From: Caenorhabditis remanei
Taxonomy: Eukaryota > Nematoda > Chromadorea > Rhabditida > Rhabditidae
Length of the DNA stretch: 64,000 nt
Direction of reading: 5' to 3'
Assembly (NCBI RefSeq): GCF_010183535.1
Contig: NC_071328.1
Coordinates: 12,710,001-12,774,000, forward strand
A program made the position numbers and the translations under genes. The notes under the pieces were generated by a model, which did not search any database, was not told the DNA's origin, and saw only the letters and a list, made by a program, of their open reading frames with translations. This document shows, in pieces, positions 1-7,976 of the stretch; the stretch's first letter is position 1; every line of letters starts with the position of its first letter.

Positions 1-34
1 AAACGCCGAGTCAGTAGTATCAGGTTGATACTTT

Positions 35-595
35 GTGCTTTCTACCACCCTGTCGGGACACACCTTTTCTGAACGCTTTCTACTGTTGAAATCGACATCG
101 TCTCCAGAAGACGTCAAATTTGATATTTTTGAAAAACTAAAAGTTCGGGCATCATCTAAGCGCAATTTCCTATCTATCTATCCAGGTTTCATTAAAATCG
201 GTCCAGTACGAAGTGAGTTATGACGTGCAACACATAAACGGACACACGGAATCTGTTGAATATTATTAGTAAAGATAGCCAGCTACTTAAAACGAGAATG
301 GGCAGTCCAATCCAACCACCCATCAGGGCCATATGTTTATATCAAAAAGGATGAAGGCAGTTTGTATCCAATCGATTTGGTTCATCACATTGAGGCAGAG
401 ACAGATGAAGAAATACAAGAACGACAACAGTTGGAAAAGAAGGAGAGATGGGATGCATTGATATCTGTGTCAAAACAAATTACCGATCTAGGAAAAAAAC
501 ATGGATATGTTAAAGATTTAAACTTCAAGAATGAACTCTCCAAAAAAGTTGAAAAATTAGCTCGGCGAATGATTGGAATCACCCTCAACTCTTAA
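35..595 (+). pseudogene. Unassigned coding-like stretch left of the capsid gene
   Basis: One plus-strand frame is open at 35-220 and 224-595, interrupted by TGA at 221-223. The second part looks coding: it contains SNHPSGPYVYIKKDEG followed by an acidic, Glu/Lys-rich and probably helical tail ending in GITLNS. No family was recognised. Around 200-267 a second frame also looks coding and ends at TAG, so a frameshift or an unrecognised splice is possible. It ends about 65 bases from the convergent capsid stop. It could be the end of a Maverick gene that starts outside the window. The function is unknown. Confidence 0.35.
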
Positions 596-660
596 ATGAC
601 ACATGTTCTGTTTTTTTCCATTTATTAATTTTTCAAATAAATCATTTTATTAAAAATAAC

Positions 661-1782
661 CTATACAACAGTATCAATAATTGGATTTCTCTGGTAGTCT
701 AGACCAATAATCTGATCAAATTCTGCATAAACAATACAATAAATGCCACCAGAAGGGGTGGGTTTGTTAAAATTTAGGCGAATTGATAAATTTGTCGGCC
801 TGACTAGATCAAAAAGGTTGGTATCTTGAGGCACAGGACTTAGTTCAAAACTAAATATCGTGAAGCCTTTAGATTTAAATTGATCAAAACTGATCGAATT
901 ACAACTAGTGTTGTTACGCGTATGACCGAGAGCTTCTTGTAGCATTAAATATGGTTCTACACACTTTCCGTTTCCAAAATCCAAGTTCATTGGTCTACCA
1001 GGAAGAGTAACACCACAATAATCAATGTGAACATCTCTAAGGTCGAACGGTTGGAAATTGAATGGTGATTTATTATAGTGGCCATTATATGCTTCCCCAG
1101 AAACTAGTCCCATGAATATCCGTCGAGGCATTTTGCTAGTGTACAAGGTCGTTGCAGGCGAATCCAATCGACTTGATTCGATAAAAAAGGATCTTACTTG
1201 AGGACTAATTAATGGATACTGAAAAAGTTTATGCTCCATAAGAGCAGTTTCCATTTCATTAGCCAATCCATCAGCTAGATCCATTTCGTTAACAATACAA
1301 TAAACTTCTTCAATTTCAAATTTGTACTTTACACCAGAGTCTTCATAATTGTCAATCAAAAACTCGTCTGAATTCGGATAAGCTGTCAATTTCATGTTAC
1401 AGTTGTTTAGCAAGACACGTGGTTGATTAGTCAAATCTATTGAAATATTGGCAGCTACTTGCATTTTCTTTCCGTCTTTCACCCAATCAGTTACCGGTTT
1501 TCCAGCAGCATCAGTAATTTTGAAAGTAAAAACCATCCAAGTCTTTTTCAGGTTTAAATAACTACGAGAGTTTCCAGTTAAAATAAATTCCCAGGGTCCA
1601 TTTTTCAAAAAGGCATTGTGCAAAGCTGTAAAAGATATAAATGATTTGGAAAATAGGAATCAAAACTTACGAATGATTTTGTTCCGACTTGAAAGAACTG
1701 CAGTTTGGGTTGCAGGCATTGTAGTGAAATCAAGATCGTCAATAATTGCATCTTGGGATTTAGCGTCGAGTCTACTAAGCAT
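661..1782 (-). CDS. MCP: Maverick major capsid protein (double jelly-roll)
   Basis: Two exons: 1671-1782 (ATG at 1780-1782) and 661-1625, joined across a 45-nt intron (1626-1670) with GTAAGT donor and TTTTACAG acceptor; the join keeps frame. The product is about 358 residues. The C-terminal half carries the hallmarks of Polinton capsid proteins of the F54H12.2-like family: EHKLFQYPL, the PRRIFMGLVSGEAYNGHYNKSPFNF block, and the terminal IYCIVYAEFDQIIGLDYQRN block. Known family members are clearly longer; the middle of the first jelly roll, between about residues 85 and 105, seems to be missing, although the frame is open. The start codon overlaps the stop of the upstream core-protein gene by 8 bases, so the two are probably co-transcribed. 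The role is to build the icosahedral shell; the assignment rests on motif recognition. Confidence 0.8.
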
Positions 1783-2161
1783 TTAGAAATTTTGTTCGTC
1801 TACTCTTGACAAAGGGGGGTTTAAGGACTTTGACATTTGCTTTTATACGTTTCCGAGGTCCGAGCCCTGTCACATTTTTTATGACAGCTCTACCACGTTT
1901 TTTCAAACTAGAGATTGGAGATTCACCAGAAGCAATATCATTAATCACCTGGTTTCCAGAATGAGTCAGTTGTTGTCCTAGGAATGAATTTAGAAATGAA
2001 GGAAGAGCACTTATTGCACTTGTCAAGATTCCGCCTAAACCGGAACCTCTTTGACCTCCTCTTTGGTAGCGAAACCCTAGGAAAGGTCCGTTTCCGGGTA
2101 CATTTTTTCGAATTAATCGTTTGAAATCAATTTTGGACAAATCTATAGGTACAGGCGCCAT
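1775..2161 (-). CDS. Maverick basic glycine-rich core/pVI-like virion protein
   Basis: The product has 128 residues and is strongly basic. The N-terminal third ends in a glycine/arginine-rich segment (FRYQRGGQRGSGLGGIL), followed by a short hydrophobic stretch (about residues 40-65) and a Lys/Arg-rich C-terminus (KKRGRAVIKNVTGLGPRKRIK). This layout is shared with small Polinton virion proteins compared with adenovirus pVI/pX: precursors cut by the adenain-like protease that act in core packing or membrane disruption. GxG-type sites that such a protease could cut are visible. The gene precedes the capsid gene with an 8-base overlap and diverges from the protease gene across a 38-bp promoter. 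The assignment rests on composition, size and position. Confidence 0.6.
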   Translation of the reverse strand: MAPVPIDLSKIDFKRLIRKNVPGNGPFLGFRYQRGGQRGSGLGGILTSAISALPSFLNSFLGQQLTHSGNQVINDIASGESPISSLKKRGRAVIKNVTGLGPRKRIKANVKVLKPPFVKSRRTKFLNA

Positions 2162-2199
2162 GTATAAAATAGAACGAAAATACGTCTATTTATAGCAAA
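2162..2199. promoter_or_regulatory. Symmetric divergent promoter with two TATA boxes
   Basis: The 38 bp between the divergent core-protein and protease ATGs hold TATAAAATAGA (2163-2173, plus) and TCTATTTATA (2185-2194), which reads as a TATA box on the minus strand. Each box lies about 25-35 bases upstream of the ATG it faces, so transcripts would have almost no 5' leader. The boxes form an imperfect inverted repeat. Confidence 0.6.
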
Positions 2200-2652
2200 A
2201 TGTGGAGCTACGAAATTGATCAAATCCTCTTCAACGATCGATTTAGCAAAAAATGGTACAAGGGTACTGTAATGGCGGACAAACTACCAAAGAAACGACC
2301 TCGTTTCAAAAAATTTGGCTTCATTGTCAATACTGACCCTTCAAATGAACCTGGACGTCACTGGCAGAGTATTTTCGCAAACGGAAACACATGTTTCTTC
2401 TTTTGTTCTCTCGCAGAACCTCCAAATGTTTATATTCAAAGATTTCTACGACTTTTCCCTCGCGTTATTCAAAACCCGATTCGTCATCAAAGTTTATCGG
2501 CTGTCACATGTGGCGGGTATTGTGTCTTCATACAGGCGATGATGTCGAGAGGGGTGCGATTCGAGACTCTGTGTGAGATTTTTATCAAGATGGTCAACGA
2601 TGATTTGTTTATTGTCAATTATCTAAGAGATGCATATAATTATTTTATTTAA
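2200..2652 (+). CDS. PRO: Maverick adenain-like cysteine protease, atypical active site
   Basis: The product has 150 residues, a normal size for Polinton proteases of the adenain/Ulp1 fold, which mature capsid precursors. Visible family features are FIVNTDPSNEPGRHW with the catalytic His of GRHW (about residue 54), an oxyanion-type Gln in HQSLSAVTCGGYC, and the catalytic Cys of TCGGYC. The acidic member of the triad normally sits in an FFDS-type motif. Here the equivalent reads FFFCS, so Asp appears to be replaced by Cys; this needs two base changes. The enzyme may be inactive, use another acidic residue (Glu of AEPP is near) or carry an error. ATG is preceded by a TATA box about 30 bases upstream. 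The stop is 5 bases from the convergent penton gene stop. Confidence 0.75.
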   Translation: MWSYEIDQILFNDRFSKKWYKGTVMADKLPKKRPRFKKFGFIVNTDPSNEPGRHWQSIFANGNTCFFFCSLAEPPNVYIQRFLRLFPRVIQNPIRHQSLSAVTCGGYCVFIQAMMSRGVRFETLCEIFIKMVNDDLFIVNYLRDAYNYFI

Positions 2653-2657
2653 ATAAA

Positions 2658-4376
2658 CTAGGCAATTTTTCGAAAATGTAATGTTATGATAGTACTACCC
2701 CAATTAAAATGAATCCGGTCACCAAATTCAGAAAGTATTTGGACTTTGATAGAATCAATGGTCCCGTTCATCAAAGGTAGATAACGAGGGACTGGGAATG
2801 TATGTTGCACCATTTCGCCATACTTTCCTTTACACGGGATTACAGTTAGAAGAGAACTTTTAGAGTTTCCAACAATAGTTTGATCCACAACATCACAATA
2901 TACATACAATGTACTGATATTACCAAAAAAGTCAATACTACTAGAAGCTGTTTCGTTATTTTTCACAATACAATTGTGAAAACCTAAGAAATATGCACAT
3001 TCCTTATCAAATTCAATGAACAAAACATTGGGATCTTTAAATTGAACCTTCAAAACATCATTTTCCACTTTAAAATTAATTAAATTTCCAATAAAAGGGA
3101 CATTTTTTGGCTTCATTGCATTTCGTAGGCTAGTCAATTCATCTAGTCTAGCTTCCTCAATGGCTCCAATCAGTTTTTTGTATTCATATTTCGAGTTGTT
3201 AATCAATTGACTTTTCAATGCATCAATTGCTTTTTTTACCACCGACGAATCTTCCTTTTCAGATAGTGCTTTCAAGAATGCAGATTGATCGTCAGACATT
3301 TTACTCACAATACTATTCAAAGTGTTTGGGTTATTGACATTTTGAAATGTTTCTAGGAAGGTCGTTTGATTATCCGCCATTTTCCGAATTGCTTCTTGAA
3401 GACTCGAATCTACACCATGTAGTTTTTCCAACTCGACCAAATGTTTTTCAAGTATTTTTTTCAAAACGTCATTTCCATCCTCTTTTGTCTCGACCGTTTC
3501 TTTCACAACATCTTCAATTTCTTTCGCACCATCTGTCTCTCCGTTCTTAAGCACTTCAACTATTTGATCTCGTTCTTCCAATTCCCATATTGTTAGCAAG
3601 ATAAACGTGAGGAGGAATGCAAGTATCTCGGAATCTGTTTGACCTCCTTTAAGAGCCTTTACAAGTGAATTCGCATCAGAAGTGTTATCAGAATCCCTCT
3701 CAGGACCATCTTCAGAACCTTGTTTGCCACCTTCGAGAGCTTTTACAAGTGGCTTATCAGTATCTTCAGAATTTCCAGAACTCGTTTTTGGTTCACTTGT
3801 AGAATCTTGGGTTTGAGCATCTGTATTTTCAGGACCTTGCTTGCCACTTTTGAGAGTTCCTACAAGTACCTCATCATGTGAAGTGTTATCAGAACTCGCT
3901 TCAGAATCCTTCTCAGGACTTTTATCTGGGGCGCTACCACCTGTGAGAGCTCCTACAAGTACCTCATCATGTGAAACCTTATCAGAATTTGTAGAATCCT
4001 TCCCAGGACTTTTATCTGGGGTGCTTCCACCTGTGAGAGCCCCTACAAGTGCCTCAGCATGTCCTGCATCTGTTACATTTCTTCTTTTTCGTGGATTACC
4101 ATTCAAAACTGACAAAACTTGATCTACCGTCTTGTACTGATTTGCAGGGAAATTGAAATAAACTGGTTGACGTGCATCTTTGAAATGAATGTAACATTTT
4201 AAAACTTTGTTAACATTTTTGTAAGAATATGGGTAAATTATGTCAGTTGCACCTACCACCCATTTGTCCTTTTCCAAGTTTAAAACTTGAGGTAGTCTAG
4301 TGGTATAAACCGAAAGTGTGTTTGAAAAAGATGGAGTTTCCGTAGAAGAAGGTAATGTTAAATAAAAGTCTTCCAT
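2658..4376 (-). CDS. mCP: Maverick penton-type minor capsid protein with a large repeat insert
   Basis: The product has 572 residues. The N-terminal 95 residues (starting MEDFYLTLPSSTETPSFSNT, with TTRLPQVLNLEKDKWVVGA) and the last 130 (ending in HFNWGSTIITLHFRKIA) match the two halves of Polinton minor capsid (penton) proteins, a single jelly-roll fold. Between them lie about 330 extra residues. Residues ~105-255 hold four or five diverged copies of a LVGALTGG/LVKALEGG unit separated by Ser/Asp/Glu/Lys-rich linkers. Then comes one hydrophobic stretch (ILAFLLTFILLTIW) and an acidic, probably coiled-coil region with NQTTFLE/DQSAFLK repeats. The normal family member lacks such an insert as far as I know. 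It would project from the particle vertex and could be a spike or attachment region. The gene diverges from the glycoprotein gene over a palindromic promoter. Confidence 0.75.
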   Translation of the reverse strand: MEDFYLTLPSSTETPSFSNTLSVYTTRLPQVLNLEKDKWVVGATDIIYPYSYKNVNKVLKCYIHFKDARQPVYFNFPANQYKTVDQVLSVLNGNPRKRRNVTDAGHAEALVGALTGGSTPDKSPGKDSTNSDKVSHDEVLVGALTGGSAPDKSPEKDSEASSDNTSHDEVLVGTLKSGKQGPENTDAQTQDSTSEPKTSSGNSEDTDKPLVKALEGGKQGSEDGPERDSDNTSDANSLVKALKGGQTDSEILAFLLTFILLTIWELEERDQIVEVLKNGETDGAKEIEDVVKETVETKEDGNDVLKKILEKHLVELEKLHGVDSSLQEAIRKMADNQTTFLETFQNVNNPNTLNSIVSKMSDDQSAFLKALSEKEDSSVVKKAIDALKSQLINNSKYEYKKLIGAIEEARLDELTSLRNAMKPKNVPFIGNLINFKVENDVLKVQFKDPNVLFIEFDKECAYFLGFHNCIVKNNETASSSIDFFGNISTLYVYCDVVDQTIVGNSKSSLLTVIPCKGKYGEMVQHTFPVPRYLPLMNGTIDSIKVQILSEFGDRIHFNWGSTIITLHFRKIA

Positions 4377-4400
4377 TTTGGAATTTCAGTCAATTCTTGG

Positions 4401-4421
4401 CCTTTTATACACTATAAAAGG
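4401..4421. promoter_or_regulatory. Perfect palindromic double TATA box
   Basis: A 9-3-9 perfect inverted repeat (CCTTTTATA, CAC, TATAAAAGG) lies midway between the divergent penton (ATG at 4376) and glycoprotein (ATG at 4447) genes. Each strand has TATAAAAGG about 25-35 bases upstream of its ATG. It matches the layout of the 2162-2199 promoter. Confidence 0.65.
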
Positions 4422-4446
4422 CATCGCAACTCGTTAATTTTTTAAA

Positions 4447-5184
4447 ATGATGTTTTTACTTTTTCTCCCACTCGTCACATGTGTCTCAATTTTCACAAAA
4501 ACTGAACCATCTATTGAATTTGATTTATTCAATGTACCGATAGAGACAAACTTTTTTGGACACTTTGAAGGGTACAATATGTTTGGTAAACCTAAACTTG
4601 TGCATTTCCATCAGTTTGAAAACACACTTGTCGATAACAGGTCCCAGACTTATAAAATCAATAAAAATTGTACATTTGATGTGATTGGAGATCAAGAACT
4701 TTTAATGCACTGTTTTGGACGTTTGTTAAAAATTACTAGAAATGAGACACATCTTTTGGACATTTATTCAGACTTGTTCACTTTTGACCATGTACACCGT
4801 CAAATTTATCTATGGAGAGACCCGTATATTTATAAATTAGAAGCCGGAGACTCAAATCCTAGTTGGAGGGTAGAAAATTTACAGGATTTTAACGTCGTAA
4901 GCGGATTGTTGACAATACTTTTTACAAATGGAACAATTGTTCATAATGATTCAGTGTTGACAAGTGTAAACCCCAAATTATACACCAGGTTACCCATTTT
5001 TGCAGCGCCAGATTTTGAATATACTCGGCCAGATTCTAGTATAAAATACCTGACATTTTTTATATTTGGTTCACTAATCATTCTAATGCTTGAAAAATGT
5101 GGAGCCCGTTTACGTCCTCCTCAGAAAACAACACTCATTCGATTGACCACGATCAAGGAACCTTCCCATCCATCATCACTATAA
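4447..5184 (+). CDS. Predicted Maverick type I membrane glycoprotein
   Basis: The product has 245 residues. Residues 1-18 (MMFLLFLPLVTCVSIF) look like a signal peptide. An ectodomain with at least five N-glycosylation sequons (NRS, NCT, NET, NGT, NDS) follows. A membrane segment lies near residues 202-216 (YLTFFIFGSLIILML), then a short basic tail (GARLRPPQK). This is the plan of a type I envelope glycoprotein. Nematode Mavericks are reported to carry an envelope-type fusogen, but this protein is much smaller than those, has few cysteines, and no fusogen family was recognised. A TATA box lies about 35 bases before the ATG. The 3' end overlaps a small membrane ORF in another frame (5097-5249). 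The function is inferred only from topology. Confidence 0.6.
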   Translation: MMFLLFLPLVTCVSIFTKTEPSIEFDLFNVPIETNFFGHFEGYNMFGKPKLVHFHQFENTLVDNRSQTYKINKNCTFDVIGDQELLMHCFGRLLKITRNETHLLDIYSDLFTFDHVHRQIYLWRDPYIYKLEAGDSNPSWRVENLQDFNVVSGLLTILFTNGTIVHNDSVLTSVNPKLYTRLPIFAAPDFEYTRPDSSIKYLTFFIFGSLIILMLEKCGARLRPPQKTTLIRLTTIKEPSHPSSL

Positions 5185-5249
5185 ATATCGTCTTCACAAT
5201 CACAATTTTCATTACCATCTGCCCATGTTTGATCAAAAAACTAAGATGA
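5097..5249 (+). CDS. Overlapping 50-residue single-span membrane ORF
   Basis: This ATG-started frame overlaps the last 88 bases of the glycoprotein gene in another frame. The product has a polar Ser/Asn/Thr-rich N-terminus, a strongly hydrophobic stretch (TINIVFTITIFITICPCL) and a short basic end KKLR. The KKLR tail suggests type III topology or an ER-retention-like signal; it is not a recognised family. Its TGA overlaps the ATPase ATG as ATGA (5246-5249), a typical compact viral coupling that supports it being real. The alternative is chance hydrophobicity in T-rich DNA. Confidence 0.45.
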   Translation: MWSPFTSSSENNTHSIDHDQGTFPSIITINIVFTITIFITICPCLIKKLR

Positions 5250-5873
5250 CGCCTTTTCAATTTCGCTTTCCCCTCCCAAACCACAGTTATTGGTGCTACT
5301 CAGTCTGGAAAAACTAGTCTAGTGCGAAAAATTTTGGAAAATTTAGACTCGAGTTTTTCTACAAATATCGATAACATTTTTTGGTTTTATGGTGTTGACA
5401 ATGATGGAATACCAAAACATTTGCCACAAATTACTTGCATTGAAGGTATACCAGATGTTGAATTTTTGAAACAACATCGTTTCAAAAACAACATTATTGT
5501 GATGGATGATTTGATGAATATTTTTGCGAGAGATAAGAAATCTCTTCATCTTTTAAATGATTTATTCTGCGTCTACGCTCACCACTACAATTGTGCAATT
5601 TTTAACCTCGTACAGTCTGCGTTTGCTCTCCCTCCGACTACGAGAAATAACTCTACATATTTAATTCTAATGCGAAATCTCTCTGATGCTTCACAAATTA
5701 AAAGTTTACTAATTCAACAATTTGGAGAAACGTGGAGGGGAGCACTGAAAGCATATCAATCAGTCATGAGTAAACCTTACAACGCAATGATGATAAACAA
5801 TGATCCCAATGCGGACCCTTGTTTTAGAATAATGGAAGATTTTTTACACGAGTTCCCAATAGTATATAAATAG
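5246..5873 (+). CDS. ATP: Maverick genome-packaging ATPase (FtsK/HerA type), frame-broken near the start
   Basis: Walker A is GATQSGKT at 5292-5315; Walker B is IIVMDDL (about 5497-5517); the later NLVQSAF and RNNSTYLILMRN blocks fit the sensor region of Polinton packaging ATPases, which pump DNA into the capsid. The frame holding Walker A is closed upstream by TGA at 5247-5249. The plausible start ATG at 5246 lies in a different frame and reads a sensible N-terminus. The frames would meet at the C-run 5270-5273 if that run were one base shorter. The part from 5250 to the stop is about 207 residues, near the usual family size of 200-250. The gene is followed by the next ORF after a few bases. 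Homopolymer error and true inactivation cannot be separated here. Confidence 0.75.
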
Positions 5874-5895
5874 CTTTATAATGCATGTTTCTAAA

Positions 5896-6201
5896 ATGGC
5901 TGAACGTTTAATTATCCATCTTGATTTTTTGAACAAAGTTTTGAAAAAAAGAAGTCTTATTGCTATTGCTACCGACAAGGAAGTTTCAATTTTAGTGGAA
6001 ATTATTGCAAACTTGATGAAAACAAAATTTGTGCCCTTGGGAAAAGTTGAATTGGCTACTTTGAAACCAAAAATTGGCCTTTTAGCTCGAATTTCAAAAT
6101 GTCGAGATGTTGATGTCGCTCGAAATTTGCTATTTAAGCTCAAGAAATCAGAATTAGAAAGTATTATCATTCCAGCGCTGATTGCAACTAAGCTAAAATG
6201 A
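5896..6201 (+). CDS. Small conserved-looking Maverick protein, function unknown
   Basis: The product has 101 residues from the ATG at 5896, helical and basic, with regular Leu/Ile spacing (LLARISKCRDVDVARNLLFK). I chose 5896 rather than the ATG at 5881: it sits in an AAAATGG context and lies about 30 bases after TATATAAATAG (about 5862-5872), matching the TATA-to-ATG distance of the other genes here. Proteins of this size and pattern accompany the ATPase in other Mavericks, but I know of no function. The stop overlaps the next start (ATGA). Confidence 0.5.
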   Translation: MAERLIIHLDFLNKVLKKRSLIAIATDKEVSILVEIIANLMKTKFVPLGKVELATLKPKIGLLARISKCRDVDVARNLLFKLKKSELESIIIPALIATKLK

Positions 6202-6785
6202 TGAAAAGATACCGTCTAATTGAAATTGATGGCCACAATCCTCTGGACCCTCCGCGTCGTCTACTTGATGAAATATTGAATGATAAGACTTTAGATGTTG
6301 ATTCTAAACGTCAATTCTTTCAAGATTTATTATATCGAGTGAAAAATTTACCACACTTGCGTATAATTGACAGAAATGTCTTAAAGACCTTTGACGAGCT
6401 CGTGAAGAATTATGAGAAAACCCCCAACTTGAAACAAATGTCTGAAGCAAAACCACCAGTAGATGAAAAATATTATGATGAGGGAAACATTGCGGAAATG
6501 GATGATACTCAAAAAAGTTATACATCATATGAAGACGAAAGCGATTCTGATATGAGCACTACGCTATCACCTGCAATTCCAACACCAGAACAACCATCTA
6601 CTGACACACCTCTTTCTTCCCCGATAGCAACAAAACCTATCACTCGCCAGACTGTAAAACAAACGACAGGGCAGCAATACATCGTACCAGTAAAACCACG
6701 AATAAAACCAGCAAGACTACCGGCGATCCCAATATTCAGAAAAGGAAAAGGTACAAATAGGCTGACTATTCGTTTGTGGAGATAA
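6198..6785 (+). CDS. Unrecognised Maverick protein with acidic/proline-rich tail
   Basis: The product has 195 residues. The N-terminal ~75 residues are helical and charged (RRLLDEILNDKTLDVDSKRQ). An acidic linker follows (DEKYYDEGNIAEMDD to YEDESDSDM), then a Pro/Thr/Ser-rich region and a basic end (RKGKGTNRLTIRLWR). No domain was recognised. It begins within the stop codon of the preceding ORF and its TAA overlaps the integrase ATG by one base (TAATG), so these plus-strand genes read as a compact polycistronic block. Possible roles are virion tegument-like or regulatory; this is a guess from composition only. Confidence 0.5.
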   Translation: MMKRYRLIEIDGHNPLDPPRRLLDEILNDKTLDVDSKRQFFQDLLYRVKNLPHLRIIDRNVLKTFDELVKNYEKTPNLKQMSEAKPPVDEKYYDEGNIAEMDDTQKSYTSYEDESDSDMSTTLSPAIPTPEQPSTDTPLSSPIATKPITRQTVKQTTGQQYIVPVKPRIKPARLPAIPIFRKGKGTNRLTIRLWR

Positions 6786-7976
6786 TGTCTGAACAAGTAA
6801 TTAAAGACGCTTATTTGAACCCAAAAAACCCCTGTGCATTTTCATCCGTCAATGCAATTCATCAATTTGTAAAACATAGAGGGATTACAAGACGCCGAGT
6901 GGAAGAAGTATTAGAAAATATTGAGGCATACACTAAACATTTTCCTGTTCGATCCAAATTTCCTAGATTGGAGACAACATCCTCTGGCATTGAAAACTCT
7001 ATTCAAATCGATCTAGCAGATGTCTCCCGTCATAAAAAGTACAATGACGGTGTAACATTTTTACTAGTCTGTGTTGACGTGTACTCACGCATGTTTTACG
7101 TGGAGCCTCTAAAGTCTAAAAAGGGAGAAGAAGTTGTCGTGGCTTTGGAAAAAATAATTTCAAAGTTCAAATCCCCCCAATTTATGTGTACAGTGATTTT
7201 GGAAAAGAATTTTACAATGTTCACGTCAAAAACTACTTTGATTCTCTCTCTATTCGACACTGTACACCTAAGAGTGAGATAAAATGTGCAATGGCCGAAC
7301 GTGCCAATCACACTCTCAAATCTAGACTTGCCAAATTTATGACATCTAAATACAATTGGCGGTATGTTGACGTCTTGTCAAAAGTGGTCGATGGCATAAA
7401 TCGCTCCGTAAACCGATCAATCAAAAAGGCGCCTATCGATGTGAAGAATGGAGATTTCTCTTTTCGGCGGAGGGGAAGACGTGTGAGACGAAAATATAAC
7501 ATTGGAGATCATGTACGAATTTATGCGAAACAAGGGACATTTGACAAGGGATACGAGGAACGATGGACTCAGGAGGTATTTGTTATTACTCATATTTTTC
7601 CAACAGATCCTGTAACGTATACTTTGGCTGATGAAAATGGAGAAGTTATAGATGGAAAGTTTTATTATCATGAAATGACTCGGGTTTTTTATGAACAAGA
7701 TCAAGTTTATAGAATTGAAAAAATTGTGGGTCATAGAAAATTCAAGGGTAAAAAACAAGTAAAAGTTCGTTGGGAAGGACACTCTGCAGAGTTTGACTCT
7801 TGGGTGGATGAATCAGAAATTTTAGATATTCAACAGGGGTAAAGAAAGTAGTATTTTACCATCTGATAGAACATGAACTTTGTCCATCATATCTAGAATG
7901 TCAACCTTTGAACGGGAAAAAACCAAATCAACCAACATCAACTACACATCAATCAACATCGACAGAACAAAATGAA
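6785..7976 (+). CDS. INT: Maverick retroviral-like integrase with chromodomain, two frame breaks
   Basis: The start is the ATG at 6785 (MSEQVIKDAY). The catalytic core shows the first Asp in IQIDLADVS, the second in YSDFGKEF and the Glu in AERANHTLKSRL, the DDE triad of an rve-type integrase. After a basic SH3-like stretch comes a chromodomain (VYRIEKIVGHRKFKGKKQVK through DSWVDESEIL), which in other elements steers insertion to modified histones. The frame changes between the first and second Asp; the only nearby run is C6 at 7173-7178. The frame after 7842 changes again at the G4 run 7836-7839 and then stays open to TAA at 7974-7976, giving a His/Thr/Ser/Gln-rich C-terminal tail that looks coding. 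Both breaks fit single-base losses in homopolymers. It joins the element ends to host DNA. Confidence 0.8.

Noticed and set aside
3347..4122. Plus-strand open frames opposite the penton gene
   Set aside because: They are shadows of the repeat-rich minus-strand coding sequence.
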